From an uncultured Muribaculaceae bacterium (GTDB lineage Bacteria > Bacteroidota > Bacteroidia > Bacteroidales > Muribaculaceae): a stretch of 64,000 bases of DNA. Below the pieces are notes generated by a model. That model made no database searches and was not told the DNA's origin. It worked only from the letters and a program-made list of their open reading frames with translations. Of the stretch, positions 1 to 9,722 are shown piece after piece; position 1 is the stretch's first letter; every line of letters starts with the position of its first letter. The position numbers were made by a program, and so were the translations under genes. The stretch lies in the NCBI GenBank assembly GCA_947625935.1, contig CANQQE010000006.1, forward strand, positions 1 through 64,000. The letters run 5' to 3'.

Positions 1-114
1 CATATTTTTAACGGATTAGACACTTGGCTCCTCGGAGCCGTTAACAAATTCTCAAAAAATAACCGAAGTATTGATAACACCCGTTGTCACATAAATGTTA
101 GGCTGTCAATGCAA

Positions 115-148
115 AAAACCGCCCGCGGAATAATCCGCAGGCGGTTTT
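115..148 (-). terminator. Terminator of the glycogen phosphorylase gene
   Basis: An imperfect stem (AAAACCGCC/GGCGGTTTT, one C-A mismatch, then GCGGA/TCCGC around an ATAA loop) is followed on the minus strand by a short T-run. It lies just beyond the phosphorylase stop codon. Apart from a 5-bp GGCTC/GAGCC hairpin at 26-39, I see nothing else in bases 1-180. Confidence 0.8.
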
Positions 149-180
149 ACTATAGAAACTGAATCTAAAAATCCGGATTA

Positions 181-2736
181 TCAAATCCAACGCACATAGG
201 CGAAATCCATGCGGTGGGGGAGCGCGGGATTAGAAGGATAGAGACGGTAGGCGAAACGGAACACGCCTGCATCGGTGAGCTTATCTTTCAAGTGGTAGGT
301 AACAATGTTGCCATCCTCGGCCTTCACCTTGAACGGAATTGTTTTCCACAATTTCTCGATGCCGTCGCTCTGCTTGTAGATGACGAGTTCGAGCCCGAGG
401 TCTTTACCGAGTCCATTGGTATCAACCTTGACAGTGGTCTCAAAAGGCTCGCCCGTGATTCCGTTAGCGGCATCAGTGCGGTTCATTTCGACAACTCTCA
501 CACCATCCCATGCAGCTGCTACTTTCTCTTTCCATGCAACTATTTCCTTAGCAAGAGCATAGTCTTTAGCTACAAGTTTCTTGGTGCGTGCAGCTTCCTT
601 ATCGTAGAATCGGACGATGTAATCGTCGATCATGCGCTTCATGGTGAAGTGGGGAGCGATGTCGCCGATTGAACGCTTGATGTATTGGATCCACTCGGGA
701 GAATAACCTTTTGAGTTTTTGGCGAAATAGAGCGGAACAATCTCGTTTTCAAGCATAGAGTAGATTGTGGCCGCATCGAGTTTGTCCTGCTGAGCCTGAT
801 CGGTGAATGTGCGTTTGTCGGTCAAGGCCCAACCGGCTTTCTCGTTGAAACGGTAGCCTTCATACCACCAACCGTCGAGGACGGAGAAGTTGAGGACACC
901 GTTCATCTCAGCCTTTTCGCCTGATGTGCCTGAAGCCTCAAGGGGTCGTGTCGGGGTGTTCAACCAAATGTCGACACCAGAAACAAGGCGTTTCGCAACA
1001 ATCATGTTGTAGTCCTCAAGGAAGATAATCTTGCCGAGGAACTGAGGCATACGCGAGATTTCCATGATGCGCTTGATCAGACCCTGACCCGCGCCATCGG
1101 CGGGGTGAGCTTTGCCTGAGAATACAAACTGCACGGGGAACTGCTCGTTGTTGACAATCTTGGCAAGACGGTCGAGGTCGGTGAAAAGAAGATGAGCGCG
1201 TTTGTAGGTAGCGAAACGACGGGCAAAACCGATGATGAGCGCATTGGGATTGATTTTGTCAACAATTTTCATCACTGCCGACGGATCACCCTGATTAGCG
1301 AGCCATTTCTCCTTGAAATCGCGCTTAACAAAGTTGATGAACTTGGTCTTCATCTTCATGCGCATCTCCCAAATCTCCTCGTCTTTGGCCTTGAAAATGC
1401 CCTTCCAAGCCTCAGGATTGCTTTGGTCTTCAAATACCTGCTTGCCGAGTTTCTCAGTGTAAAATTCTTTCCACTCGCTTGAGGCCCAAGTTGGCATATG
1501 TACGCCGTTGGTCACATAACCTACATGAGATTCCTCCCAACTGTAACCCTTCCAGATTCCGGCGAACATCTTCTTAGACACCTCACCATGGAGCCAGCTC
1601 ACGCCGTTTGCTTCCTGACAAGTATTAAGGGCGAAGACGCTCATAGAGAAACGTTCGTTAGTATCGGGATTCTCGCGACCCATATTCATGAGGTCGTTCC
1701 AACTTATGCCAAGTCTTGCGGGATACTCGCCCATGTATTTGCCGAACAAGACTTCGTCGAAGTAATCGTGGCCTGCGGGTACAGGCGTATGCACGGTGTA
1801 GAGGCTTGAAGCGCGCACAAGCTCAAGAGCGACGTTGAAGTCGAGGTGCTGTTTCTGCACATAATCGACAAGACGCTGGAGGTTGAGCAATGCCGCATGG
1901 CCTTCATTGCAGTGATAGAGAGTAGACTTGATACCAAGTTTTTCAAGCATCAACACACCTCCGATACCGAGAAGGTACTCCTGTTTGATGCGGTTTTCCC
2001 AGTCACCTCCATACAACTGGTGGGTGATTACACGGTCAAACTCGCTGTTCATGTCAAAGTCGGTGTCCATCAGATACAGGTTCATTCGACCGACATTAAC
2101 ACGCCAGATGTGGCTGTAGACAATGCGACCGGGATAGGGAACCTCAAGAATCATCGGCTGTCCGTTCTCATCGAGAACCTGCTCGATTGGCAACTGGTTG
2201 AAATTCTGGGGTTCATAGTTGGCAATCTGTTGACCGTCAACTGACAGAGACTGAGTGAAGTAGCCATAACGATAGAGGAATCCCACAGCCGTCATGTTGA
2301 CGCAACTGTCTGACGCTTCCTTGATGTAATCGCCAGCCAGCACTCCGAGACCGCCCGAATAAATCTTCAGGGCGTTGCAGAGTCCATATTCCATTGAAAA
2401 GTAAGCCACAGAAGGAACATCCTTGCGCATCGGCTTCTTCATGTAGTCCTTGAACGAAGCATAGACGCTCTCGATACGAGCCATCATCTCGGCATCGGCG
2501 AGAACTTCCTGCAGACGAACCGAGGATAGCTGCTGGAGCAGCATCACAGGATTTTCGCCAGTGCTACGCCACAAATCGGGATCAAGGTCACGGAAAAGAG
2601 ATTTACCCTCACTGTTCCATACCCACCATAGGTTGCGGGCGAGCTCTTCCAATGGTTTCAGTTTGCCGGGCAAATCAGATTTAACAGTAATCTCCCGCCA
2701 CGCAGGAGCATTAGTGTTGCTTACTTGAAGTTTCAT
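181..2736 (-). CDS. glgP: Alpha-glucan (glycogen) phosphorylase, GT35
   Basis: Phosphorolyses alpha-1,4-glucan to glucose 1-phosphate in the cytoplasm, using pyridoxal phosphate. The 851-residue protein has the short-form N-terminus of the alpha-glucan phosphorylase subfamily ([10 protein letters not shown] near residue 35), a SMEYGL motif, and the PLP-binding region [11 protein letters not shown], in which K608 is the expected Schiff-base lysine. It lies 41 bp downstream of the glycogen synthase gene on the same strand, so storage and mobilisation of glycogen are probably co-transcribed. The gene is full length and ends at a good terminator. The family call is secure; the exact glucan preferred (glycogen or maltodextrin) is not shown by sequence. 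Confidence 0.95.
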   Translation of the reverse strand: MKLQVSNTNAPAWREITVKSDLPGKLKPLEELARNLWWVWNSEGKSLFRDLDPDLWRSTGENPVMLLQQLSSVRLQEVLADAEMMARIESVYASFKDYMKKPMRKDVPSVAYFSMEYGLCNALKIYSGGLGVLAGDYIKEASDSCVNMTAVGFLYRYGYFTQSLSVDGQQIANYEPQNFNQLPIEQVLDENGQPMILEVPYPGRIVYSHIWRVNVGRMNLYLMDTDFDMNSEFDRVITHQLYGGDWENRIKQEYLLGIGGVLMLEKLGIKSTLYHCNEGHAALLNLQRLVDYVQKQHLDFNVALELVRASSLYTVHTPVPAGHDYFDEVLFGKYMGEYPARLGISWNDLMNMGRENPDTNERFSMSVFALNTCQEANGVSWLHGEVSKKMFAGIWKGYSWEESHVGYVTNGVHMPTWASSEWKEFYTEKLGKQVFEDQSNPEAWKGIFKAKDEEIWEMRMKMKTKFINFVKRDFKEKWLANQGDPSAVMKIVDKINPNALIIGFARRFATYKRAHLLFTDLDRLAKIVNNEQFPVQFVFSGKAHPADGAGQGLIKRIMEISRMPQFLGKIIFLEDYNMIVAKRLVSGVDIWLNTPTRPLEASGTSGEKAEMNGVLNFSVLDGWWYEGYRFNEKAGWALTDKRTFTDQAQQDKLDAATIYSMLENEIVPLYFAKNSKGYSPEWIQYIKRSIGDIAPHFTMKRMIDDYIVRFYDKEAARTKKLVAKDYALAKEIVAWKEKVAAAWDGVRVVEMNRTDAANGITGEPFETTVKVDTNGLGKDLGLELVIYKQSDGIEKLWKTIPFKVKAEDGNIVTYHLKDKLTDAGVFRFAYRLYPSNPALPHRMDFAYVRWI

Positions 2737-2777
2737 ATTAAATTATTAATAATTAATAAGTTATTTTTCTTTTGTTA

Positions 2778-4418
2778 TTATTCGTTGCGCTGTGCGCAGT
2801 TAGCGAGAGCAGTCTCAAAAGCTCGTTCATAGTAGGTTATGAAGCTGCTCCAAGCCGCATGGCGCGCGGTGCGCATAGCGGCCTTTGATATGCGTTCGAG
2901 GAGATTTCCGCCGCATCCGGCGAGGTAACGCAGGCTGCGTGCCACGGATGAGGCAACGGTATCGTAGTTGAAATCGCCGCGCGCTATCACGTTGACGCCG
3001 CAACTTTCAAAATTGTTTTCAAATGACGACAGTATCCACTGTCCGAAGCCTGAAAGCGAAGTGGTGACCGTAGGCACTCCAAACGCAACGCTTTCGAGCG
3101 GTGTGTAACCCCAAGGCTCATAGTATGACGGGAACACCGTAGCGTCCATGCCAATCAGCAAGTCATAATACGGGCGGTTAAAAATGCCGTCGTTACCATC
3201 GAGATAGCATGGCACATATATTACAGTCACGTTATCGGGCTGATGGAATCCGCTGAGATAACGCTCAATGGGGTCTTGTCCGGGATTGTTAATCCAATGG
3301 GTGATGTAAGGCGCGTCGAGCGGCTGGCTCGCATTGCGTTCCATTGCATCGGCGAGATCCCGACGGGGTCCGTTAACCCATGCCGGAACCATGACGTAGG
3401 CAAGCACCGGGCGGCTCACACCTTCGCCGGCAAGACGGCTCATGGAATCAAGGAACAAATCAAGCCCTTTGTTACGATATTCGCAGCGGCCTGATGTGCC
3501 GACTATAAATGTATCGGCCGGGAAGTCGCGACCGGTCAACGCACGGCCAACCTTAAGGAGCAATTCGCGCGCATCGGCCCGGGTAGAATCAAATTTCACC
3601 CCGGTAGGGACGAAGTTACGCTCAAACCCGTTGGGGGTCACTACATCGGGATTTTTTTCCAGCAACTGCTCGCATTCTATGGCTGTAATGTCGCTGACGG
3701 TAGTGAAGCAGTCGGCCTGATGGGCTGCGGCTTTCTCCAACGAATGTTTAGATTGCATATTAAGCTCACCCGCCATCTGGTCACCGTTGTAGCCCTTAAG
3801 GTAGTCGTACAGTGGTTTGTTGTTGCCACATATGCTGCGGCCTATGCTTGTGGCGTGGGTGGTGAAAATCGTTGCGACCGACGGCATTTTCCATTTCAGA
3901 TAAAGCAGTCCCATGCCTGTTGTCCACTCATCGAAATGAGCGATTACCCGGCCATCGGTCTTGCCCATGTGGCGGGTAAGGCTTTCGATAACCATCGCAG
4001 CGGCGACAGAAAACGCGCAAGCCTCGTCGTAGTCACCGTAGGCATGGAGTGAATCCACGCCATAGAGTTCCCACATTTTCCCGTAAATCTCATCTTTACG
4101 GGCGTACATGGAATCAAACTTCACCAAAACCGTCAATGGACGCCCGGGGATATTCCACCGCCCCACCCTGACAGTCACACCGTCGGGCAACTGCGGGTTT
4201 TGACGCCAAGCCTTTAGCAGGCTCGTCGATTCAACAAAATAAGGCGAGGGATTTTCATCGGACCATACATCGGGGCCGATAAATATAAGATTACCTTTAT
4301 AATAGGACTGTAAAGTCTTTGCCTTGGTAGACAAGACGGTATAAATACCTCCGATTTTGTTACATACTTCCCAACTGGTTTCAAATAACAAATCGAGTCG
4401 TACGGATGCCTTTTCCAT
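2778..4418 (-). CDS. Glycogen/starch synthase, GT3-like
   Basis: Expected to extend alpha-1,4-glucan chains from a nucleotide-sugar donor. The 546-residue protein opens with the eukaryote-like glycogen synthase signature (LLFETSWEVCNKIGGIYTV) and has the C-terminal donor-site motif YEPWGYTPLESVAFG near residue 430, where the E and PLES residues contact the nucleotide sugar in GT-B enzymes. Bacteroidales commonly carry this GT3-type enzyme rather than GT5 GlgA, and usually beside a phosphorylase, as here. A promoter -7 element (TATCTTTG, 4443-4450) lies 24 bp upstream of the ATG and supports this start. Donor specificity (UDP- or ADP-glucose) cannot be read from the sequence. Confidence 0.9.
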   Translation of the reverse strand: MEKASVRLDLLFETSWEVCNKIGGIYTVLSTKAKTLQSYYKGNLIFIGPDVWSDENPSPYFVESTSLLKAWRQNPQLPDGVTVRVGRWNIPGRPLTVLVKFDSMYARKDEIYGKMWELYGVDSLHAYGDYDEACAFSVAAAMVIESLTRHMGKTDGRVIAHFDEWTTGMGLLYLKWKMPSVATIFTTHATSIGRSICGNNKPLYDYLKGYNGDQMAGELNMQSKHSLEKAAAHQADCFTTVSDITAIECEQLLEKNPDVVTPNGFERNFVPTGVKFDSTRADARELLLKVGRALTGRDFPADTFIVGTSGRCEYRNKGLDLFLDSMSRLAGEGVSRPVLAYVMVPAWVNGPRRDLADAMERNASQPLDAPYITHWINNPGQDPIERYLSGFHQPDNVTVIYVPCYLDGNDGIFNRPYYDLLIGMDATVFPSYYEPWGYTPLESVAFGVPTVTTSLSGFGQWILSSFENNFESCGVNVIARGDFNYDTVASSVARSLRYLAGCGGNLLERISKAAMRTARHAAWSSFITYYERAFETALANCAQRNE

Positions 4419-4442
4419 TCTTTAGAGTCACTTTTGAAGTTG

Positions 4443-4474
4443 CAAAGATAAGGAAATATTCTTAAAAACAACAA
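4443..4474 (-). promoter_or_regulatory. Promoter of the glycogen synthase-phosphorylase operon
   Basis: On the minus strand a TATCTTTG -7 element (4443-4450) is preceded by TTG at 18 or 21 bp, a near-consensus Bacteroidota promoter. The predicted transcript starts about 20 nt before the ATG at 4418. Confidence 0.65.
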
Positions 4475-4499
4475 GGATGTTTCTTTTTGAAACACCCTT
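4473..4499 (-). terminator. Terminator of the histidine phosphatase gene
   Basis: Minus-strand hairpin AAGGGTGTTTC/GAAACATCCTT (11 bp with one G-U pair, 5-nt loop) is followed by GTTGTTTTTAAG. It sits between the phosphatase stop and the next promoter, so it insulates glycogen synthase from read-through. The rest of the 4419-4570 gap shows no gene. Confidence 0.65.
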
Positions 4500-4570
4500 A
4501 TCTATAATCTCGATAATAATGCCGATGAAATCACGGCGTTATGGAACAATTTAAGTTACATTAACATCGT

Positions 4571-5866
4571 TTATCTACTATGAATCGACGGTTTAATAGG
4601 GCAGCCGGCGGCCAATTTCTCATAATAAGCCTTAACGTCGGGCCATTTGTAGAACGGGAAATTGTCGGTAGGCAGAGGAATAGCTATTTCCCGCTCATTC
4701 AACATGAATTTAACGATTACATCGTTGTTTTTGTTACGGAAAAACACAATCTGCACATTAGCAGCCATCGGTGAGATGGCATAGGTGCGGAACACATCTT
4801 TAAACCGTTCGGGTTCTGCAACTGAGTTGTAGCATCCTTCCATTCCCAACATGGCGGTCAACGGTATCAGATTTCCATCGTGGCCGAAGCGTAGGGTCGC
4901 TCCGTTGCCTCCGGCCGCTATTATCGAATCGGCACTCGACAGTATGTTGCGTAGCAGCGGCTTTACATTGTCGATATTCATGCCGTCGGCAAGGGCATAG
5001 TTGCTATCGGCAGCGTAGAACTGGTAATTGAACACTTGCCAAAGGTCAAAAAGCTCCTGAGGCTCAAAAATATCCATAAACGACAATGGAGTTTCCATGT
5101 TTTGCATATCCACCGCAATCCAATATAGGCCCCACATGAGGTCGGAGGGATTAACCTTTCGCCTCACATAATCCTTATCCTTGAACAATGATGAGGCAAT
5201 ACGCTCGGGTCGGGTGTGTTCCTCACGGAATTTGCGGAATTCCTCGCGCCAAGGGCCGCGTTCGGAGTTAAACTCGCATGAAGCGGGGCTGTGGTAGTTG
5301 AGATAATCCATGTAACGATTAGAGGACTCGCGCGTGATGTCGAGGGCGGGCTTTTTCTCTTTCAACGCCTCACAAAAGGCATCCATGCTGAGGGCGCAGC
5401 GCATCACAATAGTTGAACGTGCCGACATTGACGGGTTGCCTGCGAAAACTTCGGGGAAAGCGTCATACATACGCGACGCTATTGCTTTGTGCTGACGCAC
5501 TCCGAGCGGTGATAAATCGCCTCCTCGCCCTTCGGCTTCTACCCAAACCTTCTGAAGCCTCCGATATACATCTTCGCCAAGCGGGGTCAGCGCACCGGCA
5601 TCGTGAGCGTCAGACATAAGGTCAAGCACCCATTTATAGTCATTATCACCTATCAGATAGCGCGATCCGTGCCGGCCATAATGGCTTATGTAGAATGGCT
5701 TATAACCCTTGGGGGCAGGGGTATTGGCACTTTCCGTCACGGGATAGGCATAATAAACTCCACCCGCTTTCTCAACTGTTTCAAACACCTCGTCTTGAGC
5801 CGGCCTCCCGGCCATGGCGCACAATCCACAAAGAACGAGGGCAACCGTTAACGCTAATTTCCTCAT
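4571..5866 (-). CDS. Secreted histidine-type phosphatase, MINPP/phytase-like
   Basis: Probably hydrolyses phosphate esters such as inositol polyphosphates in the periplasm. The start at 5866 was chosen because it gives a clean signal peptide (MRKLALTVALVLCGLCAMAG); the ORF extends 15 codons further upstream without one. The mature protein carries the branch-2 histidine phosphatase motif YGRHGSR (about residues 50-60), with the nucleophilic His, and a later GHDGNLIPL segment matching the HD proton-donor motif. Length (431 aa) fits multiple inositol polyphosphate phosphatase-like proteins of gut Bacteroides. Substrate is inferred from family only; a general acid phosphatase remains possible. 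It stands alone between the nfn genes and the glycogen operon. Confidence 0.8.
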   Translation of the reverse strand: MRKLALTVALVLCGLCAMAGRPAQDEVFETVEKAGGVYYAYPVTESANTPAPKGYKPFYISHYGRHGSRYLIGDNDYKWVLDLMSDAHDAGALTPLGEDVYRRLQKVWVEAEGRGGDLSPLGVRQHKAIASRMYDAFPEVFAGNPSMSARSTIVMRCALSMDAFCEALKEKKPALDITRESSNRYMDYLNYHSPASCEFNSERGPWREEFRKFREEHTRPERIASSLFKDKDYVRRKVNPSDLMWGLYWIAVDMQNMETPLSFMDIFEPQELFDLWQVFNYQFYAADSNYALADGMNIDNVKPLLRNILSSADSIIAAGGNGATLRFGHDGNLIPLTAMLGMEGCYNSVAEPERFKDVFRTYAISPMAANVQIVFFRNKNNDVIVKFMLNEREIAIPLPTDNFPFYKWPDVKAYYEKLAAGCPIKPSIHSR

Positions 5867-5914
5867 AAAATAATGTAAGTATTGATTATCAATTATTGAG
5901 CATAAAGGCAATTT

Positions 5915-7381
5915 CTATCCGCATAGCGCCTCATCCATCGCAGCGGCAGCCCGTCGGCCGTCGCCCATGGCGAGTATCACCGTAGCTCCCCCTCTCACAA
6001 TATCACCCCCGGCGTAAAGCGGAGCGAGCGACGATCGCATGGTGACATCGTCGACCACGATCGTGCCCCGCTTTGACACTTCAAGGCCACCGACAGAGTT
6101 AGGTATGAGCGGATTGGGCGAAACTCCGACGCTGACAATCACCAAATCGACAGGTATCTCATCGACCGCACCGGGAATAGGCACCGGGGAACGTCGGCCT
6201 GACTCATCAGGCTCGCCAAGCTCCATGCGCTGAACCAGCATCATATTGACGCGGCCCTTTTCATCCCCACGGTATTCAACCGGGTTGCAAAGATTCATGA
6301 AAACCACACCTTCCTCCTTGGCGTGCTTGACCTCCTCGGCGCGGGCGGGCATCTCAGCTTCACCTCGACGATAGACTATCATGGCTACCTCGGCTCCCAT
6401 TCGCCGAGCCGTTCTTACGGAGTCCATCGCAGTGTTCCCACCGCCTATCACGGCGACTCTCCGTCCGGTCAACACCGGGGTCTCGCCCCCACTGCGACCG
6501 GCACCCATGAGATTCACACGCGTCAGATATTCATTTGACGACATAACGCCAATTAGGTTTTCGCCGGGGATGTTCATGAAACGCGGAAGCCCGGCACCCG
6601 AAGCGACAAAAAGCCCGTCATAGCCCATGGCGATAATGTCATCGTAGCTCAAGGTTTTGCCGATTACACAATCTTTCTCGAATTTAACGCCAAGGCCCGA
6701 AAGCGTCTCAATCTCATCGTCGACGACGGAGTTGGGGAGCCTGAACTCGGGGATGCCATATTTCAACACGCCTCCGATTTCATGGAGAGCTTCGTAGACA
6801 GTAACTTCATAACCGCGCTTAATCATGTCGCCCGCAAACGATAAGCCTGCAGGCCCCGACCCGACAACAGCCACTTTTTTACCATTGGCAGGGGCTACCG
6901 AGGGGGTCACTTTTTCGCCGGATGAGCGTTCGCGGTCGGCGGCAAAACGTTCAAGATAGCCAATCGCTACAGGCTGCTTCTTCATCTTGTGATAGACGCA
7001 CCGCGACTCGCACTGTTTTTCCTGAGGGCACACGCGTCCACACACAGCGGGAAGCGCACTCGTCTCTTTAAGCACAACGGCGGCAGAATGGAAGTCGCCG
7101 CGTTCTATATTTTTAATGAAGCCGGGGATGTTTATACCCACAGGACAGCCTGTGACACATTGCGGATCAGGGCAGTCCATGCAGCGTGAGGCTTCGAGCA
7201 CAGCCTGTTCGGCTGAAATGCCTTGGTTGACTTCTTCGTTGCAGGTCACTCGGTAGGCAGGATCAAGCTCAGGCATTTTTACACGAGGAATCGACGCGCG
7301 CTCTTTAGCGGTTTTTGATTTGCGGAGTTCTTCACGCCATTGGGAGTCACGCGGCGCAGACGTCATATCATTTTTTTTCAT
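5915..7381 (-). CDS. nfnB: NADPH-binding large subunit of NfnAB (GltD/SudA-like)
   Basis: Flavoprotein subunit of NADH-dependent ferredoxin:NADP oxidoreductase, which couples NADPH oxidation to reduction of NAD and ferredoxin by electron bifurcation. The N-terminal ~130 residues hold two cysteine clusters (CMDCPDPQCVTGCP and CGRVCPQEKQCESRC) for [4Fe-4S] centres. FAD (GSGPAGLSFAG) and NAD(P) (GGGNTAMDSVRTARRMG) Rossmann motifs follow. The protein is 488 aa and lies 33 bp after its partner subunit, an arrangement usually annotated as glutamate synthase small chain or sulfide dehydrogenase. No glutamate synthase large subunit is nearby, and the partner has the Nfn-type cluster ligands, so NfnB is preferred. 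Confidence 0.85.
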   Translation of the reverse strand: MKKNDMTSAPRDSQWREELRKSKTAKERASIPRVKMPELDPAYRVTCNEEVNQGISAEQAVLEASRCMDCPDPQCVTGCPVGINIPGFIKNIERGDFHSAAVVLKETSALPAVCGRVCPQEKQCESRCVYHKMKKQPVAIGYLERFAADRERSSGEKVTPSVAPANGKKVAVVGSGPAGLSFAGDMIKRGYEVTVYEALHEIGGVLKYGIPEFRLPNSVVDDEIETLSGLGVKFEKDCVIGKTLSYDDIIAMGYDGLFVASGAGLPRFMNIPGENLIGVMSSNEYLTRVNLMGAGRSGGETPVLTGRRVAVIGGGNTAMDSVRTARRMGAEVAMIVYRRGEAEMPARAEEVKHAKEEGVVFMNLCNPVEYRGDEKGRVNMMLVQRMELGEPDESGRRSPVPIPGAVDEIPVDLVIVSVGVSPNPLIPNSVGGLEVSKRGTIVVDDVTMRSSLAPLYAGGDIVRGGATVILAMGDGRRAAAAMDEALCG

Positions 7382-7414
7382 TGCAATAGTATCGCTATGT
7401 GATGGGGTGGATTG

Positions 7415-8197
7415 TTAATTATAGGAGCGTAGTCTCATCATCATTTCATCGAAATCTACCTGATGAGCGTCAAACTCAGGGCCGTCGATACAAACAAAAC
7501 GCGTTTTGCCGCCGACGGTGACACGGCAGGCGCCACACATCCCGGTGCCGTCAACCATGATTGTATTCAGAGAGCACATCGTCGGGACATCATATTTTTT
7601 AGTCATCAGCGACACAAATTTCATCATTACCGCCGGGCCTATGGTGACGACCAAATCGACCTTTTCGCGATTAATGACGGCTTCCACGCCATCGGTCACC
7701 AATCCCTTCGTGCCGTATGAACCATCGTCGGTCATTATTATGACCTCATCGGAATGAGGAGCGACCTGTTCCTCAAGAATCACGAGTTCTTTGGTGCGCG
7801 CAGCCAACACTGTCACGACCTTATTGCCCGCGGCTTTCATAGCCTTGACTATGGGGAGAAGCGGGGCTACCCCCACACCGCCACCACAGCACACAACCGT
7901 GCCGTAGTTATCAATATGCGTGGCTTTCCCTAACGGGCCGACAACATCGGTGAGGTAATCGCCAGGCTCCAGAGCGCATATTTTAGTAGTGGAGTCGCCC
8001 ACCGCCTGAACGACCAGCGTGATTGTACCGGCCACAGGATCAGCATCTGCGATAGTGAGCGGGATGCGCTCGCCGTGCTCGCCGCAACGGACTATTACAA
8101 AATGGCCGGCTTTGCGCGATTTTGCAATCATCGGGGCATCGACCACTAATTTCACCACTTTTTCCGAGAAATGCTCTTTCTCCAATATCTTATTCAT
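7415..8197 (-). CDS. nfnA: NAD-binding small subunit of NfnAB (PyrK/SudB-like)
   Basis: FAD/[2Fe-2S] subunit of the bifurcating transhydrogenase; the first gene of a two-gene operon with the large subunit. The 260-aa protein has the ferredoxin-reductase fold of the PyrK family: an FAD region, the nucleotide-binding GGGVGVAPLLPI motif, and a C-terminal cluster site. The ligands read D216-x4-C221-x2-C224-x11-C236: an aspartate replaces the first cysteine of PyrK. Three cysteines plus one aspartate is the known ligand set of NfnA, which argues against dihydroorotate dehydrogenase or sulfide dehydrogenase as its real role. The assignment rests on this motif and the neighbour. Confidence 0.85.
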   Translation of the reverse strand: MNKILEKEHFSEKVVKLVVDAPMIAKSRKAGHFVIVRCGEHGERIPLTIADADPVAGTITLVVQAVGDSTTKICALEPGDYLTDVVGPLGKATHIDNYGTVVCCGGGVGVAPLLPIVKAMKAAGNKVVTVLAARTKELVILEEQVAPHSDEVIIMTDDGSYGTKGLVTDGVEAVINREKVDLVVTIGPAVMMKFVSLMTKKYDVPTMCSLNTIMVDGTGMCGACRVTVGGKTRFVCIDGPEFDAHQVDFDEMMMRLRSYN

Positions 8198-8254
8198 ATC
8201 AAATATATTATTTGCGCCATGAGACTTTTCAAAGGCAGGTAATCTAAGTGCTTA

Positions 8255-8262
8255 CAAAGGTA
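8255..8262 (-). promoter_or_regulatory. Probable -7 element for nfnAB
   Basis: TACCTTTG on the minus strand, 57 bp before the nfnA start, matches the TAnnTTTG consensus; no clear TTG is seen at -33. The 8198-8441 gap between nfnA and manA holds this element and an AT-rich stretch before manA, but no gene that I can see. Confidence 0.5.
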
Positions 8263-8441
8263 CAATTAAAACATAAATATAGCAACTCGGCAAGGAAATT
8301 AGCGAGTCAAAGCACCCGGGAGGATTTGCCGTTCGCGACACATCATCGTCATGGTCGCTGTTAAAAATAGGTGAAAATTGGAATAAAATTTGTAATTTAG
8401 CGGCTTAATTTCACGCTGATTTCGCCGAGTAGGCAGTACAA

Positions 8442-9446
8442 ATGAAGGAAGCTACTGAAAATAAATCTATTACGCAAGAGTTGCCGGCTTTGACGCCGCT
8501 GACATTCATCCCCGTCTACAAATCCGTGATATGGGGAGGAACCCGCATTGGAGAGTATAAGCAGGAGCGTTTAAGCCAAAATTCAATCGGCGAAAGCTGG
8601 GAAATATCGGGGATACCCGGACATGAGACCATCGTAGCCGCCGGGCCTCATAAAGGCAAAACCATCGGCGAGCTAATGGCGCAGTACGGTCCGCGTCTCA
8701 TAGGACAACGTCTGTCAAGCCGGAGCATCAAGGAATTTCCCATATTGATAAAGTTCATTGACGCCCGCGACGACTTGTCGCTTCAGGTGCATCCCGGAGA
8801 AGAGATAGCCCGCAGCCGCCACAACTGTCCCGGCAAATCAGAGATGTGGTACATAATCGATTCGGCCCCCGATTCAACAATAATATCGGGCTTTTCAAAG
8901 CCGATAACCCGCGAGAAATACCGTGAGCAGGTCAAGGAGGGTGAAATATTGCAATCGGTAGCCCGCCATCCGTCACGACCCGGCGACGTATTCTTTATTC
9001 CGGCAGGACGCGTACACGGAGCCGGTGGTGGAAATTTCATACTTGAAGTACAGCAAAGCAGCGACATCACCTACCGAATATACGATTACGACAGGTGTGA
9101 CAAAAGCGGCAACCGCCGGGAGCTTCACACCGAGCAGGCCGCCGAGGCCATTGACTATAGAGTGTATGACAACTATAAGATAGACCCTATTGCCATAAAA
9201 CCCGGTGTTGATGTGCTGGTACAGTGCCCCGTGTTCGAGGTCAGATTACTGACTATCGATGATTCTCTGGACTTCACCACCCCCGATGACAGCTTTCTCA
9301 CAATGACCTGTATAGCCGGGAAAGCCGACATCATCGCCGGGAATACGGTGACGACCCTTAGCTGTGGCCATTCCCTTCTGATTCCGGCGGAATTACGTGA
9401 CATCACCATTAAAGGGAACGCCCGCATCATAACCGCAAGCTGCTGA
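8442..9446 (+). CDS. manA: Mannose-6-phosphate isomerase, type I
   Basis: Zinc-dependent interconversion of mannose 6-phosphate and fructose 6-phosphate. The 334-aa protein shows the cupin-type PMI metal site: LSLQVHP (Gln and His ligands near residue 108), then KSEMWYI (Glu), and a downstream PAGRVHGAGGG segment supplying the later His. It begins close to LTFIPVYKSVIWGG, the usual start of short type I enzymes in Bacteroidales. It reads divergently from nfnAB and is separated from the next operon by a promoter at about 9519. It would feed GDP-mannose and fucose synthesis or mannose use; no pathway partners adjoin it. Confidence 0.92.
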   Translation: MKEATENKSITQELPALTPLTFIPVYKSVIWGGTRIGEYKQERLSQNSIGESWEISGIPGHETIVAAGPHKGKTIGELMAQYGPRLIGQRLSSRSIKEFPILIKFIDARDDLSLQVHPGEEIARSRHNCPGKSEMWYIIDSAPDSTIISGFSKPITREKYREQVKEGEILQSVARHPSRPGDVFFIPAGRVHGAGGGNFILEVQQSSDITYRIYDYDRCDKSGNRRELHTEQAAEAIDYRVYDNYKIDPIAIKPGVDVLVQCPVFEVRLLTIDDSLDFTTPDDSFLTMTCIAGKADIIAGNTVTTLSCGHSLLIPAELRDITIKGNARIITASC

Positions 9447-9493
9447 CATTCCATTCAGCCGCGTTTACAAAGTGTGAAATTCTTATAAAAAGA

Positions 9494-9526
9494 TTGCGCG
9501 GTTTAAAAATTCTTTTCTTAAATTTG
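9494..9526 (+). promoter_or_regulatory. Promoter of the caspase/transglutaminase operon
   Basis: A -7 element TAAATTTG (9519-9526) is preceded by TTG at 9494-9496 (22-bp spacing, slightly long). It would start a transcript about 190 nt before the first ATG at 9723. No comparable promoter was recognised inside the operon. Confidence 0.5.
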
Positions 9527-9569
9527 CGATGTGCTGCCAATGAAGCACAGAGAAATATAAAGAAATCGT

Positions 9570-9698
9570 AAGCGTTTGCCTTGCGCTTTGGCCTTGATCG
9601 ACATGAATTACACAAGTTCCAAGTCAGGAGGGATTAAGCGAGAGGTACTGACTCTACCGCTTTTCACTGTTATACAGTTGGACCGGGAGTCGTCCAAC
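9570..9698 (+). promoter_or_regulatory. Structured 5' leader of the caspase operon
   Basis: The ~190-nt untranslated leader contains several local hairpins: AAGCG/CGCTT (9570-9588), ACTGT-TAT-ACAGT (9666-9678) and GTTGGAC/GTCCAAC (9677-9698). The last two overlap, so only one can form at a time. The in-frame TTG at 9576 extends the first ORF through this region, but the translation there is not protein-like before the signal peptide at 9723. No known riboswitch class is recognised. Confidence 0.35.
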
Positions 9699-9722
9699 AA
9701 CAAAAGTTATCACATTTCAACT

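Noticed and set aside
26..39. GGCTC/GAGCC hairpin at the left edge of the window
   Set aside because: Only five base pairs and no T-run; may belong to a gene outside the window, but nothing here supports a feature.
9576..9722. TTG-initiated N-terminal extension of the LPP20-like protein
   Set aside because: The extension has no protein character and would bury the signal peptide that starts at 9723.
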